DNA of 64,000 nucleotides. It comes from Sphingomonadales bacterium (GTDB lineage: Bacteria > Pseudomonadota > Alphaproteobacteria > Sphingomonadales > Sphingomonadaceae). This document shows, piece after piece, positions 24,321 to 33,016 of this stretch. A program made the position numbers and the translations under genes. The notes under the pieces are model-generated. The model made no database searches and was not told the origin of the DNA. It saw only the letters and a program-made list of their open reading frames with translations. The stretch is from positions 248,001 to 312,000 of the forward strand of contig JADKCA010000004.1 in assembly GCA_016714795.1 (NCBI GenBank), read 5' to 3'. How positions within the stretch are numbered: the stretch's first letter is position 1; each line of letters starts with the position of its first letter.

Positions 24321-25352
24321 GTGACACAGACGATTTCCAAACCGCTGATGACCGTGCTGAACGGTGCAAAGCCCCCCGTGCCCCCGATCTGGCTGATGCG
24401 TCAGGCCGGGCGCTATCTGCCCGAATATCGCGCGCTGCGTGCGACCAAGGGCGGCTTCCTCGATCTCTGCTATGATCCGGAGGCCGCGTGCGAAGTGACG
24501 CTCCAGCCCATCCGGCGTTTCGGCTTTGATGGCGCGATCCTGTTTTCAGACATTCTCGTCATCCCGCACGCCATGGGCCAGGATTTATGGTTCGAGGAAG
24601 GCGAAGGCCCGCGGCTCGCGCCCCAGCTGGTCGATGGACTGCTCGATGGCCTCTCACAGGCCCCTGAGCGGCTCTCACCCATTTATGAAACGATCCGGCG
24701 GGTGTCTGCCGCCCTCTCGCCTGAAACGACCTTCCTGGGCTTTGCAGGGAGCCCCTGGACGATTGCGACCTATATGGTGGCGGGCCAAGGATCCAAGGAC
24801 CAGTCTGCCGCGCGGGCGCTCGCCTATCGCGACGGGCAAGCATTCCAGACGCTGATCGATGCGATTGTGGCACTCACCGTGGATTATCTGGTGAAGCAGA
24901 TCGAAGCGGGTGTGGAAGCGGTGCAATTGTTTGACAGCTGGGCAGGGTCATTGAGCCCGGCGCAGTTCGAACGCTGGGTCATCGCCCCCAATGCGGCGAT
25001 TGTGGCGGGCGTGAAGGCGCGCTGCCCGCAGGCCAGGATCATCGGCTTTCCCAAGGGCGCGGGGGCGAAACTGCTCGACTATGCAGCAGGTGTCGGCATG
25101 GATGCGCTGGGGCTGGATGAAACGATTGATCCGGTCTGGGCCAACACGCATCTGCCCAAAGGCTTGCCGGTGCAGGGCAATCTGGACCCGATGGCGCTGC
25201 TCGCGGGCGGTGCTGCGCTCGATGCCGCAGTCGACGCGATCATCGCGGCGTTTGCGGATCGGCCGCATATCTTCAATCTGGGCCATGGCATCGTGCCGCA
25301 GGTGCCGCTCGCGCATGTCGAGGCTTTGTTGAAGCGGGTGCGGGGGAGCTGA
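24321..25352 (+). CDS. hemE: Uroporphyrinogen decarboxylase
   Basis: HemE removes four carboxyl groups from uroporphyrinogen III to give coproporphyrinogen III in haem synthesis. The start is GTG at 24321, preceded by AGGGAGGG as ribosome site, giving MTQTISKPLM. The 343-residue protein has the signature PPIWLMRQAGRYLPEYR near residues 20-36, FSDILVIPHAMG with the catalytic Asp, GFAGSPWT, FDSWAG and GHGIVPQV. It is followed after two bases by hemJ. Its place to the right of the putative origin is conserved in alphaproteobacteria. Confidence 0.97.
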   Translation: MTQTISKPLMTVLNGAKPPVPPIWLMRQAGRYLPEYRALRATKGGFLDLCYDPEAACEVTLQPIRRFGFDGAILFSDILVIPHAMGQDLWFEEGEGPRLAPQLVDGLLDGLSQAPERLSPIYETIRRVSAALSPETTFLGFAGSPWTIATYMVAGQGSKDQSAARALAYRDGQAFQTLIDAIVALTVDYLVKQIEAGVEAVQLFDSWAGSLSPAQFERWVIAPNAAIVAGVKARCPQARIIGFPKGAGAKLLDYAAGVGMDALGLDETIDPVWANTHLPKGLPVQGNLDPMALLAGGAALDAAVDAIIAAFADRPHIFNLGHGIVPQVPLAHVEALLKRVRGS

Positions 25353-25354
25353 GC

Positions 25355-25795
25355 ATGGGCTGGCTGGGCAGTGCCTATCCCTGGGTGAAGGCGTTCCACA
25401 TCATCTTCGTCATCTTCTGGATGGCGGGCCTGTTCATGCTGCCGCGCTATTTCATCTATCATCAGGAAACGGCGCGCGAGAGCGAGGAATGGGACCGCTG
25501 GGTGATCCGTGAGCGCCGCATCATCCGCATCATCCTCAATCCTGCCATCGTCATGGCGTGGCTGCTGGGGCTCGCGCTCGCCTGGAATGTGGGTGCGGGA
25601 TCGCAACTCTGGTTCCGCTGGAAGCTGGTGCCGGTGCTGCTGCTCGCCTGTTATCACTGGTGGCTGATCCATTACGCAGCGGCTTTGGCGCGCGGGGAAG
25701 AGCCGCTGAAGGGCAAGACGATGCGCTTCCTCAACGAAGTGCCGGGGCTGGCCGCGATTTGCATTGTGATATTGGCAGTGGTGCGGCCGGGTTAG
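25355..25795 (+). CDS. hemJ: Protoporphyrinogen IX oxidase HemJ (UPF0093)
   Basis: HemJ is the membrane haem-synthesis oxidase used by bacteria lacking HemG or HemY. The 146-residue protein has four predicted membrane helices. It shows the family motif KAFHIIFVIFWMAGLFMLPR, with the conserved His near residue 15, and WFRWKLVPVLLLACYHWW with the conserved Lys and His. Its start is two bases after the hemE stop, so haem genes are co-transcribed. The next step, ferrochelatase, is not in the window. Confidence 0.92.
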   Translation: MGWLGSAYPWVKAFHIIFVIFWMAGLFMLPRYFIYHQETARESEEWDRWVIRERRIIRIILNPAIVMAWLLGLALAWNVGAGSQLWFRWKLVPVLLLACYHWWLIHYAAALARGEEPLKGKTMRFLNEVPGLAAICIVILAVVRPG

Positions 25796-25802
25796 GTTTC
25801 GC

Positions 25803-25915
25803 CGTCATGCTGAACTTGTTTCAGCATCCATGCCACGATGTGCGATGCCACATCGGCAAGACCCAGACTGGGAATGCCCCTGAGGCATGGACCCTGAAAC
25901 AAGTTCAGGGTGACG
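25803..25915. repeat. Sphingomonad-type paired hairpin (REP/BIME-like) repeat
   Basis: Two 32-base arms (25803-25834 and 25884-25915) are inverted copies of one another, differing only at four bases. Each arm is itself a hairpin around a CTGAACTTGTTTCAG-type core. The differences are paired: TGC/GCA in the left arm and CCC/GGG in the right arm keep both stems closed. Similar elements are widespread in sphingomonad genomes and often give spurious peptides like MLNLFQHP. It fills much of the hemJ-rho gap. Confidence 0.85.
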
Positions 25916-26075
25916 CCGCGAAAAATGTGGTTGATCTTGACCTTTCCCCCTCATCCCCCTATTTCCCCGCCAACCGCCGGGCCATCCGTGCCCTTTTCCA
26001 AGCGAAGCGGCTCCATTCAACTCTGATCCGAGCGCTCGCACGCGGTCCCCCCAACTCCATTCATGGACGTGCACA

Positions 26076-27332
<1,257 letters not shown>

Positions 27333-27338
27333 GCGGGC

Positions 27339-27851
27339 ATGCCAATGGCACAGGTGATCTTTGTCGTTGGCTGTACCGGGGCGGGCAAGACGCATTATGC
27401 CCGCACGCTGGCCGATGAAATCGGCGCGCTGCGTTTTTCGATTGATGAATGGACGATGCCGCTGTTCGGCCCTGACATGCCGGAACCGATCCGGTTTGAC
27501 TGGATGATCGAGCGGATCAACCGCTGCGAGGCGGTGATCTTTTCGCTCGTGCAACAGGCGGCGACGCGGGGATGCCCGGCGATCCTCGATCTGGGCTTCA
27601 CCACAAAAGCGCATCGCGAGAAGTTCCGCGCGCTCTGTGCGGAGGCGGGCCTCAGCGTTGCCGTTCATTTTGTCGATGTGCCGCGCGAAACCCGCTGGCA
27701 GCGCGTGGAGCAGCGCAACCGGGCCAAAGGCGAGACATTCGCCATGGCGGTTGATCGCGGCATGTTTGATTTTATGGAGGGAATGTGGGAACCGCCCGCA
27801 TTCGATGAATGGCAACAGAATGGCGGGCTGCGGATCAGTCCCGAAGCATGA
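27339..27851 (+). CDS. P-loop ATPase / kinase-like protein
   Basis: The 170-residue cytoplasmic protein has Walker A GCTGAGKTHYA near residues 11-21, a Walker B-like AILDLGFTTKAHR segment and a C-terminal lid-like RETRWQRVEQRNRAKG. That pattern fits small AAA_33-type kinases (zeta-toxin/chloramphenicol-phosphotransferase-like fold). The substrate is unknown, and no antitoxin gene is next to it. The start at 27339 is seven bases after rho; MAQVIF at 27345 is equally possible. It is probably co-transcribed with rho. Confidence 0.75.
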   Translation: MPMAQVIFVVGCTGAGKTHYARTLADEIGALRFSIDEWTMPLFGPDMPEPIRFDWMIERINRCEAVIFSLVQQAATRGCPAILDLGFTTKAHREKFRALCAEAGLSVAVHFVDVPRETRWQRVEQRNRAKGETFAMAVDRGMFDFMEGMWEPPAFDEWQQNGGLRISPEA

Positions 27852-27863
27852 GGCGCAAAGAGC

Positions 27864-28604
27864 ATGTTTGACGTGATGATGATGGCCAGTGAGGCTGCCA
27901 CTGCGGCGGCTTCACTGGGTGGCCCTGCCGAAATCTGGGCGCATATCGTTGCCGATTTCTCCAATATCGGTGAACCGGCAGCCTTTGCGGCTTTCGTGCA
28001 GGTGTTGCTGATCGATCTGGTGTTGGCGGGTGATAACGCGATTGTTGTCGGCGCGCTGGCGGCTGGCCTTCCGGCGGATCAGCGCAAGAAGGTGATCTTC
28101 ATCGGCGTGATTGCGGCGCTGGTGCTGCGCGTTGTGTTTGCACTGATGGTCACCTGGCTGCTCGGCATTGTCGGGCTGGTGCTGGCGGGCGGCATTTTGC
28201 TGCTGTGGGTGGCGTGGCGCATGTATCGCGACATCAAGGGGCATAGTGCTGGCGAATCCCCCGGCTCTCCCGAGATCGAGGGCGATGAGCATTCGGGCAT
28301 CACCGCTTCGAAGAGCTTTGCTGCTGCGGCCTGGTCTGTGGCTATTGCCGACGTGTCGATGAGTTTGGACAATGTGCTGGCCGTGGCGGGTGCTGCGCGC
28401 GAGCATCCGGGAATCCTGATCGTCGGCCTGATCTTCGCGGTCGCGCTGATGGGCATCGCCGCCAACATCATCGCCCAATATATCGAGCGCTATCGCTGGA
28501 TCGGCTGGGTCGGGCTGACGGTGATTGTCTATGTCGCGGGCAAGATGATCTGGGAAGGCTGGCATGAAGTCAGCCCGCATGTGATGACGCTGGCAGGGAT
28601 CTGA
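27864..28604 (+). CDS. TerC/YjbE-family integral membrane protein
   Basis: The 246-residue protein has about seven hydrophobic helices and the TerC signatures: DLVLAGDNAIVVGALA near residue 52 and the paired DVSMSLDNVLAVAGA near 165, both with the metal-type Asp in a membrane helix. An acidic loop lies around residues 125-145. Family members export manganese or assist metallation of exoenzymes, so metal handling is likely but not proven. It lies 12 bp after the ATPase gene and ends the hemE-rightward run before a changed region. Confidence 0.85.
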   Translation: MFDVMMMASEAATAAASLGGPAEIWAHIVADFSNIGEPAAFAAFVQVLLIDLVLAGDNAIVVGALAAGLPADQRKKVIFIGVIAALVLRVVFALMVTWLLGIVGLVLAGGILLLWVAWRMYRDIKGHSAGESPGSPEIEGDEHSGITASKSFAAAAWSVAIADVSMSLDNVLAVAGAAREHPGILIVGLIFAVALMGIAANIIAQYIERYRWIGWVGLTVIVYVAGKMIWEGWHEVSPHVMTLAGI

Positions 28605-29235
28605 CGCTCTCGGCTCACGGATGGCCTTTCTCGGCCTGTTCGGGGCACTCGCCACACCGGTGCCGATGGCGATGCCCGGCGATTATCGCAACCGGCGGGG
28701 GGAACTGGTGCAGCTGCGATAGGATAAAGAGGGACAGTCCCTGTTTATCGCCGTCGCTGCGCTCGCAATGACGATACAGATTTCGCACGTCCCACTCTTT
28801 GCGGATGAGCACCCGCACAAAAAGCGGGTTCCGGCATCACTGCCCCCGCCGTTGCGCTCGCCTTCCTGCTTTCCCGCTTCAAAAACCGCTTCGGACGGGC
28901 CGTTTTGGCTTGGGAGTCCTTGGGATTCTCCGGTGATCTTTCATGCCCATCTGGAAAACGGCCCCGTCACCGGATGCGGTTGAGCCGTCTTCGCCCCGGT
29001 CTGATGCTCACGGGCCTTGATCCTCGCCCCCGCTGCCAGGGCTGGCGCACCGGCGGGGACAGTGATGGGATCAGGGTCCGGTTCTGTTGCGGCAATGGCC
29101 TGTGCCTCATGAGCAGGTTGGTTCATGAACCCAACCCCAGACCTCCGCCAGAACGGCCCGCCCGGCACAAGTTCACGCAAAGCCGGACATGGGGCGGGGC
29201 GATAGCGAGGGAATTGGAACATGTCAAGAACAAAA
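28605..29235. other. Gene-poor region between TerC gene and dinD
   Basis: No gene is supported with confidence in these 631 bases. A 33-codon frame at 28621-28722 (beginning MAFLGLFGALATP) has normal codon use and might be a relic. A segment near 28755-28780 reads CGCTCGCAATGACGAT, matching a repeat common in related genomes. Small hairpins occur at 28811-28829 (ACCCGC/GCGGGT). Further frames on both strands give low-complexity translations. Confidence 0.55.
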
Positions 29236-30096
29236 TTACTTTTGAACTGGCTTTCCAAGCAATCCGGCAGCCTCACGTTCAGCAAGGGATAGTTTCGGGT
29301 TGGCCGATCTGATCCGCTTCTCGACCTGTTTGATATGCTCTGCGGGTGGAATATCTTCTGGCAAAGTCCCGCCGATCTCGCGGATGGCCTTGCGGACTTC
29401 TTTCCCCACCGTCTCATGCGTCGCGATGGCACCATTTTGTGACCGCACCTGATCCCGCGCCAGCTTTTCGCGTGTCTGCGTCATGCGAAACTGATTGGCG
29501 GCGAGTTCGGTGGCATTCATCCGGTCCATCAGGCTTTCAGACTGTGGAATCGATTTGAACGCGCGGATCGCCTCAACGCCCATTCCGCCATAGAGCCCCT
29601 TATAGCCTGCATCATGGAACACACCGAACATGCGGCTTTGAACACCTGCGGATTGCGCGGCACCAGAGAGTTGTTTGAACTCAACAGCGGCCTGTTTGCG
29701 CAATTCCAGCCGTTCGAGATCAGGCGCCAGTTCGTCGGATAGTTCCTGACGCCGGGTCTGGATTGCGAAATATTTCTGGGCTTGCGCAATGGCGGGCTTC
29801 CGCGGATCTCCATTTTGCGCGATCAGATAGCAAGCGAAGCGGGAGAGGTGAAAATCCTCCACTTCGCGGATGCTGCCTGATCCCAGATCGACCATTTTGC
29901 CAACGCCGGCAAAATGGTGGTCTGGCTCGTTGCCTGACTGTTCGCAGGAAGTCAGTGCCCTGCGAACAGCCTGATCAAAGCGGCGCCATTGGGCATAGCC
30001 CAGCAGAATCTGAAGATCCCGTGCGCTCCAATATTCCGCTCCATGGTCGTTGATCCGTTTGATGGATTCAAACGAGTCGGGTGCGATGGGTTGCAT
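29236..30096 (-). CDS. dinD: DNA damage-inducible protein D-like
   Basis: The product resembles E. coli DinD, an SOS protein that interacts with RecA filaments. The start ATG at 30096 gives MQPIAPDSFESIKRIN, matching the DinD N-terminal length, and 286 residues. A BRO-N-like beginning is seen: EYWSARDLQILLGYAQWRRF, VGKMVDLGSGSIREVEDFHLSRFACYLIAQNGDPRKPAIA, then YFAIQTRRQEL. A C-terminal helical part follows. An ATG five codons upstream (30111) is possible. A perfect 11-bp inverted repeat covers the start. It lies on the minus strand within the otherwise plus-strand hemE-to-parB series, which suggests an insertion. Confidence 0.85.
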   Translation of the reverse strand: MQPIAPDSFESIKRINDHGAEYWSARDLQILLGYAQWRRFDQAVRRALTSCEQSGNEPDHHFAGVGKMVDLGSGSIREVEDFHLSRFACYLIAQNGDPRKPAIAQAQKYFAIQTRRQELSDELAPDLERLELRKQAAVEFKQLSGAAQSAGVQSRMFGVFHDAGYKGLYGGMGVEAIRAFKSIPQSESLMDRMNATELAANQFRMTQTREKLARDQVRSQNGAIATHETVGKEVRKAIREIGGTLPEDIPPAEHIKQVEKRIRSANPKLSLAEREAAGLLGKPVQK

Positions 30097-30123
30097 TTTG
30101 TTCTCGGGCATGGAGAACAAAAT
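30095..30123. promoter_or_regulatory. Perfect 11-bp inverted repeat spanning the dinD start
   Basis: ATTTTGTTCTC (30095-30105) and GAGAACAAAAT (30113-30123) are exact inverse complements separated by seven bases. The chosen start codon lies inside the left arm and the alternative one in the spacer. It could be an operator for LexA or another repressor, or an mRNA hairpin hiding the start. It does not match the direct-repeat alphaproteobacterial LexA site. Confidence 0.75.
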
Positions 30124-30162
30124 AGCAATTTGTCGTATTCGTGCAACGAAAAAGCGCTAGGC

Positions 30163-30834
30163 TCACAGATTCGCTTCAAAAAACGCCGCCGTCCGTGCAT
30201 CGGCCAGTTGCGCCCCGGCTTCATCGCGGCGATTGCCGGAGGTGGCGGCGAAGCCATGGTCCAGCCCCTCATAATCGTGCAGCGTCACCAGCGGATTGCC
30301 ATCCAGTCCCTTGTGCATGGTGGCTTGGGCGGCTGAATCCACGAAACCGTCTGCGGTTGGAATGTGGAGCATCAGCGGCTTTTTGATATGGGCCGCCTCA
30401 TCGAGCATCTGGTCGATCATCACGCCATAATAGCCGACCGCCGCGTCAATATCGGTCCGCGCGGCGATCATGTAAGCGAGGCGTCCGCCGAGGCAGTAGC
30501 CGACGCAACCGACCTTGGCCACGCCGCGCGCCCGCACTTCCTTCAGCACGGCACCAATATCGGTCACACCATCATTGGCGTCATAAACGCCGAAATGGCC
30601 GAACGCTTCCTGCAATTCGCTCTCCACATCGGGATCAAGATTGCAGCCCGGCGCGAAGCGCCAGAAGAGATCGGGTGCAACCGCAAGATAGCCTGCCGCT
30701 GCCCAGTCATCGCATTTTTGGCGGATGCCGGGGTTCACGCCGAAAATTTCCTGAATCACGATGATCGCGGCCTTGGGCGTGCCAGCTGGTTCGGCCACAT
30801 ACACATCCATCTCGCCAATCTTGAAGCTGCTCAT
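30163..30834 (-). CDS. Dienelactone hydrolase family protein
   Basis: The 223-residue alpha/beta-hydrolase has the Cys nucleophile in GYCLGG (Cys114), the family EIFGVN segment with Glu29, and the catalytic histidine in DHGFA (His193). The family includes carboxymethylenebutenolidase of chlorocatechol breakdown as well as many hydrolases of unknown substrate. No aromatic ring-cleavage genes are nearby, so a specific substrate is not assigned. It overlaps ogt by four bases (ATGA), suggesting joint expression. Confidence 0.88.
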   Translation of the reverse strand: MSSFKIGEMDVYVAEPAGTPKAAIIVIQEIFGVNPGIRQKCDDWAAAGYLAVAPDLFWRFAPGCNLDPDVESELQEAFGHFGVYDANDGVTDIGAVLKEVRARGVAKVGCVGYCLGGRLAYMIAARTDIDAAVGYYGVMIDQMLDEAAHIKKPLMLHIPTADGFVDSAAQATMHKGLDGNPLVTLHDYEGLDHGFAATSGNRRDEAGAQLADARTAAFFEANL

Positions 30835-31322
30835 AATAATCTGGTCCTTTGGTCTGGGGGAAGGTGATCATATTCGAAATCGAGAAGCCAGCTTTTTGTG
30901 CGCGGGCCGTCTCCGGCGGAATAATATTCGCGTCCGCTGGTTGAAATGACGCGGTGACAGGGGATGATGAGCGGAAAAGCGTTGGTTTTGCACGCTTGCC
31001 CCACTGCCCGCGCGACCGAACCGGTGCGGGCGGCGAGCGCGCCATAGGTGAGCGTTTCGCCATAAGGGATGGACGCGATGCCAGCGCGCAACGTGCGGCC
31101 CTCCTCGCTCTCGAGCGGGTGCAAGGGCAGATCAAACTGTGTGAGCGTGCCTGCAAAAAAGGCCTGAATCTGTCGCACGGCTTCGGCCAACAGCGGAGTC
31201 GGCAGGGTCGGTTCGGGCGCAATGCCTCCGATCCGCACGGCCGTGAGCACATCGCCGCGCGCGCGCACCCACACCGCGCCAAGGGGCGTTGCCACACGGG
31301 CAATTGCGTTCGCATCCTGCAT
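30831..31322 (-). CDS. ogt: Methylated-DNA--protein-cysteine S-methyltransferase
   Basis: This suicide repair protein transfers the alkyl group from O6-alkylguanine to its own cysteine. The ATG at 31322 gives 163 residues. The active site PCHRV (Cys122) follows the helix-turn-helix region YGALAARTGSVARAVGQACKTNAFPL. The usual Asn hinge and RVISTSG after the site are present. The N-terminal domain is short, with no Ada-type zinc module. It overlaps the dienelactone hydrolase gene by four bases and diverges from the DUF6489 gene. Confidence 0.92.
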   Translation of the reverse strand: MQDANAIARVATPLGAVWVRARGDVLTAVRIGGIAPEPTLPTPLLAEAVRQIQAFFAGTLTQFDLPLHPLESEEGRTLRAGIASIPYGETLTYGALAARTGSVARAVGQACKTNAFPLIIPCHRVISTSGREYYSAGDGPRTKSWLLDFEYDHLPPDQRTRLL

Positions 31323-31391
31323 AAGGCAAACCCCTAGCAGCCGGACCGCGCATGGCTCAACCCTGTGCGCCTTTTGCGGGAGGAAGCACCG

Positions 31392-31631
31392 ATGAAGTTC
31401 AATATCGAAGTTGATGCCACGCCAGAAGAAGTGCGCACCTTGCTGGGCCTGCCCGATCTGAGCGAAGTGCATGACATTTATCTCAGCAAGATGAAGCAGG
31501 TGGCCGAAACCGGCCTGACCCCCGACATGATGCAGCAAATGGTGCGCAACTGGGTGCCGATGGGCGATGCGGGGATGGATTTCGTCAAGCAGCTGATGGG
31601 TGGCCTGGCGGGTGGCGCGAAGAAGAAATAG
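31392..31631 (+). CDS. DUF6489 family small protein
   Basis: The 79-residue protein starts MKFNIEVDATPEEVRTLLGLPDL, is rich in Met in the middle (PDMMQQMVRNWVPMG) and ends with GGAKKK. A GGAGGAAG ribosome site precedes the ATG. The pattern matches DUF6489, a small alphaproteobacterial family of unknown function with likely helical secondary structure. It lies 57 bp before mnmE on the same strand and may share its promoter. Confidence 0.75.
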   Translation: MKFNIEVDATPEEVRTLLGLPDLSEVHDIYLSKMKQVAETGLTPDMMQQMVRNWVPMGDAGMDFVKQLMGGLAGGAKKK

Positions 31632-31688
31632 GGCCGTGTTCCTGCGCTCTTTCCGCACGCGGGAGGGGCTGGAGGGCCATCAACGCAC

Positions 31689-32957
31689 ATGACCGATACG
31701 ATCTTTGCCTTGTCGTCCGGCCTGCCGCCTGCCGGACTTGCCGTGGTGCGGGTGAGCGGGGCTTTGGCTGGTGCCGCGCTGACCGCGCTGGCCGGGCGTC
31801 TGCCTGTGCCGCGCCGTGCCAGCGTCTGCCGGTTCCGCGATGCCAAAGGTGAATCGCTGGATGATGGCCTCGCGCTCTGGTTTCCGGGGCCAGCGACGGC
31901 GACGGGAGAGGATCTGGCCGAACTGCACCTTCATGGTGGCCGCGCCGTGGTGGCCGCGGTGCTCGCGGCGCTGGGTGGAATGGCAGGCTTGCGCATCGCC
32001 GAAGCGGGCGAATTCACCCGCCGCGCATTCGAGAATGGCCGGATTGATCTGGCCGAAGCCGAAGGGCTGGCCGATCTGCTTTCCGCCGAGACCGAGAGCC
32101 AGCGCCGCGCAGCGCTGGTGCTGGCGGAAGGCGGGCTGGGGCGGCATGTATCGGGTTGGCAGGCGGGGCTGCTTCAGGCGTCTGCGCTGGTGGAGGCCGA
32201 GCTCGATCTGTCTGACGAGGATGATGTGGGGGAGGGCGTTGCGGCACCCGCACTGGCGCAAATTGGGGCGCTGCTGGCGTCCATCCGGGCGCTGCTGGCC
32301 GCTCCGCCTGCCGAACGCTTGAAGGATGGCGTTCGCGTTGTGCTGGCCGGGCCGCCGAATGCGGGGAAATCCAGTCTTTTCAATGTCTTGTCTGGGCGGG
32401 ATGCTGCGATTGTGACCGAAATTGCAGGCACGACGCGTGATCGCATCGAAGCGCCAGTGGTGATGGACGGCGTGCCGCTGTTGCTGATCGATACAGCGGG
32501 TCTGCGCGATGATGCGACCGACGCCGTGGAAGTGCTGGGCATTGCGCGTTCGGAAGACGCGTTGGCAGAAGCGGACATCATTCTGTGGCTGGGCGCTGCG
32601 GACGATGCTCCGGTGGGGGCCTTTCTGATTGCGGCCAAGGCGGATCTGGACGCACACCGCCCCGGCCTGCCGGTTTCGGTGAAGAGCGGGGAAGGCATGG
32701 CAGCGTTGCGCGCGTTGATTCTGGAGTCGGCTCGCGCCCTTCTGCCCGCACCGGGTGCGCTGGCGCTCAATGCGCGGCACCGGGCGATTCTCGCCGAAGT
32801 GGCGGATGATCTCTCCGAAGCGGAGGCAGCGCCCGATCTCCTCGTCACCGCCGAACATCTCCGCCGCGCCCGCGCCGCGCTCGACCGGCTAACCGGGAAG
32901 GCCGGTGTGGAGGACATGCTCGACGCGTTGTTCGGGACATTCTGCGTCGGCAAGTGA
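31689..32957 (+). CDS. mnmE: tRNA modification GTPase MnmE
   Basis: MnmE with MnmG installs the 5-carboxymethylaminomethyl group on wobble uridine-34 of certain tRNAs. The 422-residue protein has the N-terminal formyl-THF-binding domain (TIFALSSGLPPAGLAVVRVSG), helical region, G domain with P-loop GPPNAGKSS near residue 222, EIAGTTRD, DTAGLRD, and the C-terminal FCVGK, containing the conserved cysteine of the CIGK-type motif. The canonical NKxD-like G4 motif is weak (AAKADLD). A parS palindrome lies just after its stop. Confidence 0.96.
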   Translation: MTDTIFALSSGLPPAGLAVVRVSGALAGAALTALAGRLPVPRRASVCRFRDAKGESLDDGLALWFPGPATATGEDLAELHLHGGRAVVAAVLAALGGMAGLRIAEAGEFTRRAFENGRIDLAEAEGLADLLSAETESQRRAALVLAEGGLGRHVSGWQAGLLQASALVEAELDLSDEDDVGEGVAAPALAQIGALLASIRALLAAPPAERLKDGVRVVLAGPPNAGKSSLFNVLSGRDAAIVTEIAGTTRDRIEAPVVMDGVPLLLIDTAGLRDDATDAVEVLGIARSEDALAEADIILWLGAADDAPVGAFLIAAKADLDAHRPGLPVSVKSGEGMAALRALILESARALLPAPGALALNARHRAILAEVADDLSEAEAAPDLLVTAEHLRRARAALDRLTGKAGVEDMLDALFGTFCVGK

Positions 32958-32962
32958 CGCGC

Positions 32963-32978
32963 TGTTCCACGTGGAACA
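32963..32978. promoter_or_regulatory. parS site 1 (centromere-like ParB-binding palindrome)
   Basis: TGTTCCACGTGGAACA is a perfect 16-bp palindrome fitting the ParB-binding consensus, with C/G at the variable position. It lies in the 59-bp mnmE-mnmG gap, about 3.3 kb before parB and 8.6 kb from the putative origin. Confidence 0.88.
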
Positions 32979-33016
32979 GGTTTGACGCGCAGGGGCTTCG
33001 CGCGTAGCGGCGCGGG

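Noticed and set aside
27339..27851. P-loop gene as zeta-type toxin of a toxin-antitoxin pair
   Set aside because: The fold is similar, but no small antitoxin gene is adjacent and it follows rho by seven bases in a housekeeping run.
28941..29435. Minus-strand open frame overlapping the end of dinD
   Set aside because: It overlaps dinD by 200 bases in another frame and its translation has no recognisable motif.
30095..30123. Palindrome at dinD as a standard alphaproteobacterial LexA site
   Set aside because: The known site is a direct repeat GTTC-N7-GTTC; this is an inverted repeat with a different spacing.
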